From Heliopora coerulea (lineage: Eukaryota > Cnidaria > Anthozoa > Scleralcyonacea > Helioporidae), in assembly GCA_030142905.1 (NCBI GenBank), contig JASJOG010000063.1, forward strand, positions 921,501 through 985,500: a stretch of DNA of 64,000 nucleotides. Direction: 5' to 3'. Positions 23,108 through 33,200 of the stretch are shown here, piece by piece (the stretch's first letter is position 1; each line of letters starts with the position of its first letter). The notes under the pieces were generated by a model that did not search any database, was not told the origin of the DNA, and saw only the letters and a program-made list of their open reading frames with translations. The translations under genes were made by a program, and so were the position numbers.

Positions 23108-23210
23108 CATGAGGTACGATTAGTAACTAATCATCCCGTGGTACGATTAGAAACTAATCGTACCTAATGTTTTAATAATGAGGTAAATTAGTCATTAATC
23201 GCACCTCATG
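23108..23210. mobile_element. Nested palindromic mini-element
   Basis: Outer arms CATGAGGTACGATTAGTAAC and its diverged inverse ending CACCTCATG enclose a perfect inner hairpin, GGTACGATTAG AAA CTAATCGTACC, at about 23140-23164. In effect the same roughly 20-bp motif occurs four times in alternating orientation. It is probably a MITE remnant. Confidence 0.6.
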
Positions 23211-23257
23211 AAACAAAGAATTTCGAGGCAGCTATGATATTACAATAAAAAATGGAT

Positions 23258-23640
23258 GATCGATGAACGTTCATCAAACCCTAACCTCAGAAAACGATTT
23301 TTGAGCCCCAGACGAGGATCGAACCCACAACCTTCTGATGACCGGTGAGACGCTCTAACCATTGAGCTACCGAGACACAGATGGTGAGCTAAGGTACAAG
23401 TTCGACAAATGTTCCGCCAGCTCTCATATCTACAACATCTATCAGCCTAATATCATTATGAACATATCGTGGCCGCCGCCTAGGTTAGAACCATTTGAGT
23501 CTCGGTAGCTCAGTGGTTAGAGCGTCTCACCCATCATCAGAAGGTCGAGGGGGTTCGATCAACGTCTGGGGCTCAGAAATCGCTTTTCTGAGGTTAGGGT
23601 TTGACGAACTTTCATCGATCATCTAAGATATCTTCAAGGT
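23258..23640. mobile_element. tRNA-derived foldback element (family B), two inverted tRNA-like heads
   Basis: The left arm (about 23258-23378) reads on the minus strand GTCTCGGTAGCTCAATGG...GTGGGTTCGATCC; the right arm (about 23503-23630) reads GTCTCGGTAGCTCAGTGG...GGGTTCGATC on the plus strand. Both arms end in the same tail (GGGGCTCAGAAA, TCTGAGGTTAGGG, TTCATCGATCAT). A and B boxes are intact, but no acceptor stem forms, so these are SINE heads rather than tRNAs. Related copies sit in intron 2 of both GCNT genes. Confidence 0.75.
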
Positions 23641-23721
23641 CTCACATCTACAACATATATCAAAATAAAAAATGGGAATATGGTAAAGACCACTTGGTCT
23701 GAAATCTGGTGAATAATTAAC

Positions 23722-23800
23722 TCTTACCCGTCCTTATATCTCCCTGTAACAAGAAAAATCGTCCAGCGTTATCTAGAGTAAAATGATTAGAGTTACTTTC
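23722..23800 (+). repeat. Short dispersed repeat (AGTAAAAT family)
   Basis: It contains AACTCTTACCCG, AATCGTCCAGCGTTATC and AGAGTAAAATGAT, matching copies at 32849, 33460 and 43048. Noncoding. Confidence 0.55.
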
Positions 23801-24139
23801 CGAAAAAAAAAAAATTAACCCTATAGCTCCCAATGGTACAGAACCGCACGATATAATATGTGCAAATTAGGTGCATTGACAGATTTCAATAGTTTTCCAA
23901 AGGATTTTGAATTCATTGAAGATTGTGAAATTGTTTATAAGCATATGAAATATGAAAACAAGTACTGAGGTTTAAAATTATAAAGATTGGTCTTGACTAC
24001 TATTATTCCTTAATTTATTTCGTTTCTGAAATTATAAGATTTGTTACTTGATACGACTTTTTCCTCAGAAACGGCTAGAAATGCTTGAAGTCATATTTCA
24101 GGGTGGCTACAAGGAAGGCGACATCATACGTTTGTCATT

Positions 24140-24395
24140 TAAGGTGGCACAGTGGTAGTGTATGTCTCGCACCACTGTGACCAGGGTTCAATTCCGGCTC
24201 CTTGCAGTTATCTGATTAAAGTTACCTTGGTCACATGTGACAAGAATGTTGTCCAGTTTGACTCTACCAAACATCGCAGGATTCCACCGGGTATTCCGGT
24301 TTCCTCCTATAGTAAAACTGGACCCATGAGGAGTGGCCCTTACTGGACCTCTTGGGAGAGCAGCCTAGCTGCCTGTTACGGTCATCCAGTACATA
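24140..24395 (+). mobile_element. tRNA-derived SINE (family A), near full length
   Basis: The head TGGCACAGTGGTAGTG (A-box) and ACCAGGGTTCAATTCCGGCT (B-box) is followed by a conserved body: GTCACATGTGACAAG, TTTGACTCTACCAAACATCG, CGGTTTCCTCCTATAGTAA and TTACTGGACCTCTTGGGAGA. It shares head plus body with the copies at 30915 and 39300. Confidence 0.8.
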
Positions 24396-26930
24396 TAGAC
24401 ACTTCAACTTTACCTTTGCTAAATGGATCCCCGTGTTTGGATACTGTGATCCAAACACGCGGAATGTTGCGAGACTTGAGAAAAGCGTAAAAAAAATACA
24501 AGCCACTAGGCGAGTGTTTTCAGCTTTTTGAAGTTTTCGTCCTTCTCGGAATCTTTCCCAAGTTTTCGTCTTTCTCGGAATCCGGAAGGTGCGCGAATCT
24601 GCGCAAATGGATATTTGCGAACGTGTGATCGCAGGCTCGATATCCTCTAAAAGATATTTTTCCACGCTCTGGAATTACTCTTTGAGGCCGTAATTTTTGA
24701 ACATTTTTCTTGCTCTACAAATTTGCTGATTATGAAGATTCTCGTTTTCAGTTATGAGAGGGAAGAACGACTAACTCAAAGGACTAAGGTAACGTTAACA
24801 TTTTATTACATTGGTTTTTAAATTGTGTGAAGTTGTTTAACACTTAGGCACATGGTTGTTTTCGGCTTTCCTCTCCCGTTAAATTGTTTTCATAAAAATA
24901 AACATTCCGACAATGAAAAGAAAATATTCTTAAAATAAAAATAAACATTCTAATAATAATAAGAATAGCGAGGAAGCACGGTCAGGTAGAGACTTATTAA
25001 GGATATTTGTGAAGTGTTACGTTTTTCACTATTCCTTGCTCGTTGAAGCCTACAGTTCTGGTAGTCGAAAGCTCGCATGAAACGCTTCACAAATATCCTT
25101 AATAATAACAATATTGCGATTTCTTGTTAGTAGATTTTAAATCGAGGTTTTTGCTATTGGTTTAGCTCTAACATTTTGCCCTGTAAGAAGGTTCCTGCCT
25201 TTACTGAACTGATGGAAGATTTTCATCTACAATGTCTTTATTCGATCTCTTTTGAACTGTTCATGGCTGAAGCTGTGCTGGTTTATTCGGTAAACGATGT
25301 ACTTGTTAAGTAATTGCTTTTTTTATGTGTCGTAGCCCACGGGGATCTCAACATGAGCAGCGTTTTTAACCCTCCTAACGTATGTGGTCATTGCGCTACA
25401 AATTAATGAAACTTTAATGTTTTGAATTGGAAAAACGCAAAGTTTGAATGGACAGACGGAGCTCAGTAGACTTTTCTACAAAACTGGCATCAACTCTCTG
25501 AGACAAATATGTAAGCTTGAGAATTACTTTTTGAAACTTAAATACATTGTGAAGTGGGTCAAGTTGAAACTGGAAATTAGAACTATAAAAATCAAAGGTC
25601 AGAGCTGTGTAATTAAACTAAAGCCATACAGAAAATGTCAACTGTTTAATTCTTAGTCTTTTTTGTATGGTTTTGTTTAGATTGCTCCACTGGGCTTTAA
25701 TTTTTGTAGCCCTACTGCAATTCCTGCCTGGTTTATTAATTACTAACATTCTGGTAATTAGGAATTATTATAATTTCCAGATTAAATGAGCAGCAAACAG
25801 CCACAACTGAGTAAATTTGACTGAAGAAAACAGCAGTTAACCTGTTAAGGTACAAGTGCCACACCATGCTGAACAAAATTGCCTGATAGTTGCCAAAATA
25901 AATTACCCAGTCAAGTCATTACCCTTTAAATGTTAATGAACAATACTTACATACACTTGACTCAAAATAACAAAATATCTGCTGCACAATTTTACAAGGA
26001 TGGTTATCATTATAATGGCAGGCTTACATATATAGTTTAGAGACTGAAAGTTTATATGCAAATGTCATTGACCCAAAAGGTGCAAAATTACATATAATCT
26101 GAGTGAAAAAGGTAAAACTTTTTATTCATTCATAAATGTTAATATCTAACAGAAGATCTGTAGAAAGAATGTTCACAAATATATGTTGTTTTTACCTTGA
26201 ACAGTAAGGCAATGTAATAAGTAGCCAGTTGATGTACTGTTGGCTGGCTCTCATTATTTTTAAAAAGCCAGGCTTGATTGGTAGTTAAGAGAGACGTAAT
26301 TTTTGCTCAGTTCATATCCTTACTTGCATTGAGATGTATCATATTTATTAAGTTCATGAGCTAATATTATTTTCTTAAGAGAGAACTTTTAGTTTTTATA
26401 CTTTTCTAGAATATGAGGTGTTTGGTTGGATGCAATATGTAGAACATAAAGTGTATGTAGCAAAAGTTAACATGACAACTTCACAGTTTTGCTTACTTAA
26501 TAAATAATTGCAGATACACACTCTGTTTGTGGCTTATTTCCCAGTTATAATTAGGTCTATGACTACAAGTTCCAATCCCTTGAGAACAAGTAGCCCTATC
26601 CAGGCTGGTAATTCAAATGTTGGTCAGAGTTCAGGTATTTATTGATATTGACCATGACTGATTGATACTTTCCATGAATTCGACTTTGTCAGCCTATCTT
26701 TAATTTAACATAACCCAGTTTCTTTAAGAAAGGGCAAACCAATGGAAAAAAATAAATAAATAAATAAAACTGGAAGCATTGAACTCTATCACTAGGGTAT
26801 AGATATACTGGCGATGAAAAAATAATCTAAACTGATATGTTTTGAGCATGTTCTGAACTGCTATTTCTTTAAGAGTATTTTAAGTCCTGGTTGAGCAATG
26901 AGAACTTGTTCCACAACAATGGTTAACCTT
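24396..26930. other. Intergenic AT-rich DNA
   Basis: No protein-coding similarity. A 133-codon minus-strand ORF at 24264-24665 overlaps the SINE body and is rejected. An (AAAT)n run is at about 26747-26768. A hairpin at 24994-25105 is listed separately. Confidence 0.4.
24994..25105. repeat. Inverted repeat with 21-bp perfect arms
   Basis: TTATTAAGGATATTTGTGAAG (24994-25014, given here to 20 bases plus its final G) is the exact reverse complement of 25085-25105, with a 70-bp loop. It is a MITE or foldback remnant without an ORF. Confidence 0.7.
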
Positions 26931-26944
26931 TGTCGGTCCAACAA

Positions 26945-27363
26945 AGTTAGGTCCCATTAACGACAAAATTGTCACACATGATTTTCCACTCTGAGGTATG
27001 TCATGTTGTCTCAAAGGCACAATACCTGCGTTTGAGTGGCTCACTAATGAAGCCATACGTCGGGAAGACTTCAGTGAGTTAATCAGATACATCAGAGCTA
27101 GCAATCGCGTACGTCAGTCGTATCATGTAAACGTATGGGCTTTCAGTTGGATCAAGTTTGCTTTCGACTGTACATTTTCCCCAACAAATGATGAGGTGGA
27201 ACAGATGTTGGAACGTGAAGCCGTTTTTCCGACCTCGCCAGCTAACATTGTTGCCCAACGTAACACAACGAAGTTGGAACGTTTTGCTTTGCTTCACACT
27301 GCTAGGTTAACGTTTCTTGTTCACAAAAGCGAGTTTTACAAAGTACGTTTTGAGCATCACTAA
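26945..27363 (+). pseudogene. Orphan repeated protein fragment, copy 1
   Basis: The ORF from 26998 (121 aa) contains CCLKGTIPAFEWLTNEAI and EDFSELIRYIRASNRVRQS. It aligns with both ORFs beside the GCNT genes (CSLEGTICACGSP, EEWCDLITYIRKSNRIGQS); similarity extends upstream of the ATG (KIVTHDF against KVVLHDW) but is interrupted by a stop. Nucleotide similarity is clear over ATACATCAGA..AGCAATCG. I do not recognise the family. It may be an exon of a multi-exon gene, or a coding remnant carried by a repeat. The C-terminal half has no counterpart in the other copies. Confidence 0.45.
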
Positions 27364-28395
27364 GCTTGTAAGTAAACTACAGAAGTTAATTCTTCAGTGG
27401 CACTGCATCCTTTCTTGCCAAAATAAAAAAAAATCAAAAACTAACATTTGAAGAACTGTTAGCCTTTGACTCGTGGATGTCTTGCAAATCAAAAAAATAA
27501 AAAAAAAATATATATATATATATATATGTATATTGAAATAGTCGGTTTATCTAGTTCACGTGTCCCTTGTTCAGTCAAGTTCATGCGTAACAGCGGAAAA
27601 GTGAGAGGTTTCTTGTTCTTTGATAGACTTCAAAATGATTGTGGCTTATGTTTCCTTATGACTGCACTGCCGCCATGTTTGTAAAGTTGACTCAAGTTCA
27701 ATTTCGTGGGCATTTCGAAGATAAGGGCCGCCAGGAAAGAAGACCAGGTGGTTAAAATGACCTCAGTTCGTGTACCAGCAGGTTATTGTTCTGTGTATCT
27801 ACCTGTTATTGTTTTTCGTTCGCAAAATTAAACTTATTACCAAATATTTTTGGGATTACCAAGTTTGTAACTTAATTATAGAAGCAAATTTTTGGCTGAC
27901 ATTATCGTTCGTCGAAGAAAACCGAAACTGCCTGAGAGTAGTGAATTGTTGCACAACGGAAAGGTCTTATGTTTAAATTATTAAAAATCTAAATTAACAT
28001 GCTTTGGTAGCGTGCGATTGAAACTGATATATTGCTTCAGCAGTAAACAAATGACAGGCTAATGTTATTCTTTCAGAAAAGTAGTGCAATTATTTAGTGT
28101 AATGAACATTACCAAGCTTGTAAAAGTCAGATCTTGATGATTAATTGGGGGAAAAAGAATGTAATCGACGTTTGTGGTCGTGTGTGTATGTTATATACGT
28201 ACCGAACTTGTTCCTGTACGACACGTCGTGCACAAAGCAAACTTCGAACTTTGATAACGAAAGTAAATGTTTAATTGCAGCCCTAAATTTATGTCACACA
28301 TTGGTTACACATCTCAGGATTGGAAGGAGAAAGGAAAACATCAAACGGTTCGCTATAGTTCTCAATATTTAGGAAAACAACGATAGCGTTCTCCT
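27364..28395. other. Intergenic DNA with TA microsatellite
   Basis: A (TA)n run is at about 27511-27528. ORFs at 27466, 27770 and 28145 (+) have no recognisable similarity and weak coding character. Confidence 0.4.
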
Positions 28396-29048
28396 TTAAA
28401 GGCTGACGTGATTTTTGACCTTGTTGCATTCAGCGTTGCCTGGGAAGAACTTGAAGCAGCGTTTTCCTGGGTATATATGCTTCGCAAGAGTGGTCAAATC
28501 CGGTTGCATCTCCATGTTTGTGACTCCTTTTGGTTCATTGTTCGCCCAGATAGACACCGCTTCTCCTTTCAAAACTTTCTTACTTACCCATGAACAGCAA
28601 CCGACGGTCCACATCGACCGTGCTTGAATGATGGATTTGAATTTTTTTGGGAGAGGTGGACTTCCAGGAGGCTGCGGGACTGCTCCTTTGTACTTGACCG
28701 GCCAGAAAAGAGGACTTTTAAGAGTAGAAGTTTTGGTTCCGGTTATTTTATAATCCGAGAGGCCGGTAATCACATAGAACTCCGACTTTGTAGACTTAAG
28801 AAAGCAATTTTTCCTGGCGTAGTTAAATATTTTCCTTTCGAAACGTTTCCACACGCCATTGTTGAAGGCATAAAATTGCGGGTAGCCATTCGTATGTGTG
28901 TGGGTAAGGTCCATGGAACTTACGTCAAATGAGTTCATTAGACTTGGATTAAGGTGACCTTTGTCGACTCCATTCGGATATTTCTTGTTTCCTCGGTGTT
29001 CATAAATCTTGTCATGGCCCTGTCTCTTACTTGGATAAGGAAGCAAAT
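28396..29048 (-). CDS. ENDOD1-like DNA/RNA non-specific endonuclease, terminal exon
   Basis: The minus-strand ORF continues to 29193, but a good acceptor (gtattgcctcttag, exon from 29048, phase 1) suggests the true exon starts with DLLPYPSKRQGHDK. The NUC domain is visible: GVDKGHLNPS corresponds to the DRGH catalytic His motif with Arg replaced by Lys; then HTHTNGYPQFYAFNNGVWKR, FYVITGLSDYK, RSMWTVGCCSW and the end FKFFPGNAEC. Such enzymes are secreted or membrane-associated metal-dependent nucleases. The upstream exon(s) with signal peptide were not found in the 29-30 kb interval, so the gene is either incomplete here or has distant exons. It is a paralogue of the pseudogene at 21913-22475, in the same orientation. 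Confidence 0.7.
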
Positions 29049-29193
29049 CTAAGAGGCAATACAAATATGAGTGCAACGAACTTTGTAACCTCAAAATTTC
29101 TGTCAGGCTACCACAGAACGTTTGGCGATCGGTCATAGTCAGTTTCAAGTGCGTACTGGTTCTTTGTTTGTCGAACAGAGAATGTTCAATCAT

Positions 29194-30120
29194 TTAAACG
29201 GTTGGTTTGCAGCTGGAGTTAAATTTGAGTTTGGTTTGGGCTTTCCCTTACAAAACTTTTGCCTGCAATTTCACGACTTAACTGATGTTAATCCTTTCCC
29301 AAAATCCAGCCCTAACCCTAATCCTAGATCAGTTTTTAATCTGCAGTCTCAATTCAGGTTTTTTTGCGAAATGTCAATCTGAGGGCAGCGAAATAATGTT
29401 TCCCATTGCCAAATGATCACGGTGCTAGGTTGGAGAGGGTTAAGAATAGTACGTTGAACGAGTTCAACGTTGCAACAGCGACACCACTGGCGTAACTATC
29501 GGGCTGGCCTGGGGATCTTATAGAAAATTATAAACATCAACCTTTGTAAAGTCGGACACTTCACAATTCTACGTGTGCAAGATGACATATTTGAGTGTTT
29601 GAGAGGGTACTCCCTCAAATCTGTACTCGATATTCCCCCCCAAAAAAATTGCTGAGGGGCCCCTCAAAGCTGCCTCCCCCTGGAAATGTCCTAGTTACGA
29701 CACTGAGGGACACAAGGATCGAGGTTTGTGCGACGAGAACGACCTACGTTCTCCGTGCTCATTTTGCACGTCAAGAACTGGCAGGAAAACTATTTCGGTT
29801 TGACAAGAACAACGAGAATACTTCACATGTATATGTATACAATTTTCTAGTTTCAGAAGAACTAACGTTATGAACACATGTGGATGTAAGAGGTGTGCGG
29901 GGAGTTGGACGCTCACTATCAGTCAGCAAATGCGTATCTCTCGCTTTACCCCAATGAAAGAGTTACTTTTGTGACTGACGAAATATTTAGCGGTGTTTAA
30001 CGCCATCTAATGGACGTCCACTGCACTTAAACCGTGGATTTCCTAGTGGTTATGATAACTGAAGTGATATTGATGAAATAACGTGTATTGACAGCTAAAC
30101 GCTGACATATATCTTTTCCT
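29194..30120. other. Intergenic DNA
   Basis: ORFs at 29122 and 29595 (+) and 29695 (-) have no recognisable similarity. A short CCCTAA-like motif is at about 29310-29325. The upstream exon of the ENDOD1-like gene might be here, but I could not identify it. Confidence 0.35.
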
Positions 30121-30222
30121 GTTCATTACTAGAAAATATACTCTCATTAACGCCAACCTCAAACTCGTAAACTCATGAGTCTGAGGTCGGCGTTAATGAT
30201 AGTATATTTTCTGGTAATGAAC
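30121..30222. repeat. Long near-perfect hairpin, arms of about 46 bp
   Basis: GTTCATTACTAGAAAATATA... (30121-30166) pairs with ...AGTATATTTTCTGGTAATGAAC (30177-30222) through CATTAACGCC/GGCGTTAATG and ACCTCA/TGAGGT with few mismatches and a loop of about 10 nt. It begins 35 nt beyond the stop codon of the minus-strand gene, so it would lie in that gene's 3' UTR. Confidence 0.85.
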
Positions 30223-30256
30223 AGCAAAAGGTGTAATATAAATGAATAAATTCATA

Positions 30257-33200
30257 TCACGACCTACTTTTATCGAAATACCAGGTCTTGCGTACAACTC
30301 TTCTTGGTACTAACGGTCCTTTGGTTATACGTCTTAGGTTGGCGTGAGTCAGTTTGTACGCTGAGTACTCAGGAATCCCCCGATCGGCGTAAAAAAGTGA
30401 TGAAAATGGATTTGCGGCTCTCTTCCAATCTTGGTATACAAAGTAAGAATTTAGAGGGTATGTCATTGGTCCAGGTGGCTTGCTGCCGAGGAAACTTTTC
30501 AGGTAATTCGTCGGTGGTGTACTTCCGGTAGAAGTGACTGATCGCCGAGATCGTTCTGAGGTGGTGGATGGTGTATTGATGGTGGAAATAACCATTCGCC
30601 GAAATCGTTCTGGAGTCATGGAGATATTATGGTGATTGTCAGTTAGATCATCAGACAGCAACGTTGATGGCAGATCACCCGGACATTCAATCATTTCCTC
30701 GATCTCACTGATACAGTCATCCACCGTAAGCTCCTTTCCTGCCACAGATACCGAATTAACGTTACCATTTAGGTAAGCTATGACACTTCCTGTCACTTTA
30801 CACCATGAATCAACCTTTGTTAGTTGCTTGAGTTGGTCGTACGTTTGTCCGGTGGGTCCGCTCCGAACATTGTAACGACAATTTGCTGTAAAAAAACTCA
30901 AACATGGTAAGTATCTTTATTTGCACTGGATAACCCTATCAGCTACCTAACCTGTTCTCCCTAGAGGTCCAATAAGGACCACCCCTCATAACTCCAGTGT
31001 TACTACAGGAGGAAACCGGAGTACCCGAACAAAGCCTGCGATGCTTGGCAGAGTCAAACGGGGCAACACTCGTCTCGCATGTGACTAAGGTCACTTGAAG
31101 CAGGCTGTTGAACGGAAACTGAATCGAGCCCTTGTCACAGTGTCATGAAGCAGGAAAACTACCCCTGTGCTACCAGACAATCGATAATTATGCATTAGCC
31201 AAGCTACATCGTTTATTTCCTGTCAGCACAGGTCTATTGTGGCGCTGTAAAGCGACTTATGACCTGCCTGCGTTACTAGGATGAATGCCCCCGTGTGAAA
31301 CACCATTGGTTAGGATGGGAGGGGAGGGTGATATCCGAGTCGCGTAGGTCGTACAACAGCGGAACTTTTTTCTAAGGATAATCTGTAATTCTAAGCTTAA
31401 ATTGTTATCTTTATTTTTTAATCGTGAATCTTTAAATATTAGTAATAATGATAGTAATGAGTGACATAAAATACGTATAAATGCTTAAGGAGGCTGAAAA
31501 GTTTAAAAAAGAATTTAGAACCAAATGTTTTCGACTATTAGGTCGTCTTCAGGGTTTGGTTCAAAATTCTTTTTAAACCTTTTAGCCTTCTTAAGCCTTT
31601 GTATATATATATATATATATCTAATGATAATAATACTAACAATAATAATAATAATAATAATAATAATTATAATAGTAACTACAATATCTACTCAGAGATT
31701 ATGGCGGAAGTAATTTATAATTTGTAAAAATTTCTTACCATTCACAGCCGATTTCAGATCTATGACGAGGGAAAAAAATAATGAGTTTAACTTAAGTTGG
31801 TTGGGTTCGCCGGTTAAGGTTCCCAAAAAACTGAAAAGTAACATATTAATTAAACAACTGCGGAATCGAACCCAAGTCTCAGTGATGAGAGACGCGTGCA
31901 TTACCACTGTGCATCAAGACCCCCACTAAATCTAACGCCCAATCGCTCTAAAAGATAAACTTCTACTAGAAATGGCAACGACTAGCTATCACGTTTATTC
32001 TGAGGAGATGTAGTTTATTTATCACTCCACTTACTACTTGTATTTATTGAGAATTCTTCTCGTTATATTATTTTAAAGAAGCCTTAAATACTTTTTTGCG
32101 GAATGCAGAGCTATTATCTATAGTGATCTTGTAACGATCGGTGACCCATATTTGTAATTCTTCAGTTTTTACAATCTTAATTGTTCAGGATTTGTCGAGT
32201 ATCAAATAATCTAGAATCCAGAGTTTGCCGGCAACTTCACGAAGTATAAAAAAACTAGCAAATTCCGAAGAAAGGAACATCTTGAAAAACCTAAAATATA
32301 GATTATAAACTAGAATGAAAGTTAACGAGGTGAATTTTCGAAAAGTCATGTTTAGACCACATGAATACATAGAGCGACCCTAGGTCTGCATGTGCACAAG
32401 AATGAATTAGGAGTTACGTCATATTGTGACTTTGAAATAAAGTCGAAAATTCACCATTTTAACATCTAGTCTTGTTTTTAACCTGTATATCTCACGTTTT
32501 TCAACTAGTCTAGTGGTTCAACTTACCTTGACAATTTCCAGGTGTGCCGCTTCCAATATAACCTGGCAGGCACTCGCATTTCTTTGGATCGTCGTTGATT
32601 TTATACGCTTTTTGATCGCATTGAGCAGCTACTGAAGCTGTCAAAGAGATAACGTATTATGACATAGTGTATGTAGAACAAGTCCCGGCACAAGAGCACA
32701 TTAGCTCTGACGAGCATCATTATCGTCTGAATACAATGATGAGGTCCTATGCTAAACGAATCTGATCAGTACATTTAAACACAAGTTACACCTTTTCCAA
32801 ATGAGACTTTTCTCATTACCGTTCGCATTAAAATATGTATCATACGTCCTTTAACTCTCTCCCGGTGGGAGATCTCCCCTTTACGAGTAAAATCGTCTGA
32901 CGTTAGCCAGAGTAAAATAATAGAATTGTTATACCGCCGGGGAAAAGTCAAGCAATATTTCTTATGTTCAGGTCAAATTGCTTGAAAGTCAGTCAGTTTT
33001 TAGTAGGAATTATGAACCAGAGACAAAAACAAAAAAACAATACAAATACCAGCGAATAAACACAAACACACGACAAGCGTTTGTTTAACTAACCGTCAGT
33101 GTTTTGCAAGTGCGCGTGGAAAATCTTTTTACCACTACCAGGTACTGGGTTTGCTGGGGTCGAACTTCGCTCTTCCAAGTTCAAATGTTGAATAAAACCT

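Noticed and set aside
23290..23575. Possible functional tRNA genes
   Set aside because: A and B boxes are good, but the 5' and 3' ends do not pair into a 7-bp acceptor stem and the same sequence continues into a repeat tail at several loci; these are SINE heads.
24264..24665. 133-codon minus-strand ORF
   Set aside because: Runs antisense through SINE family A; no similarity to any protein and no conservation of frame in other SINE copies.
33120..33190. Possible extra exon of the mosaic gene (RSSTPANPVP, phase-compatible)
   Set aside because: The phases fit but the acceptor has a poor pyrimidine tract and the peptide is too short to judge; not included without transcript support.
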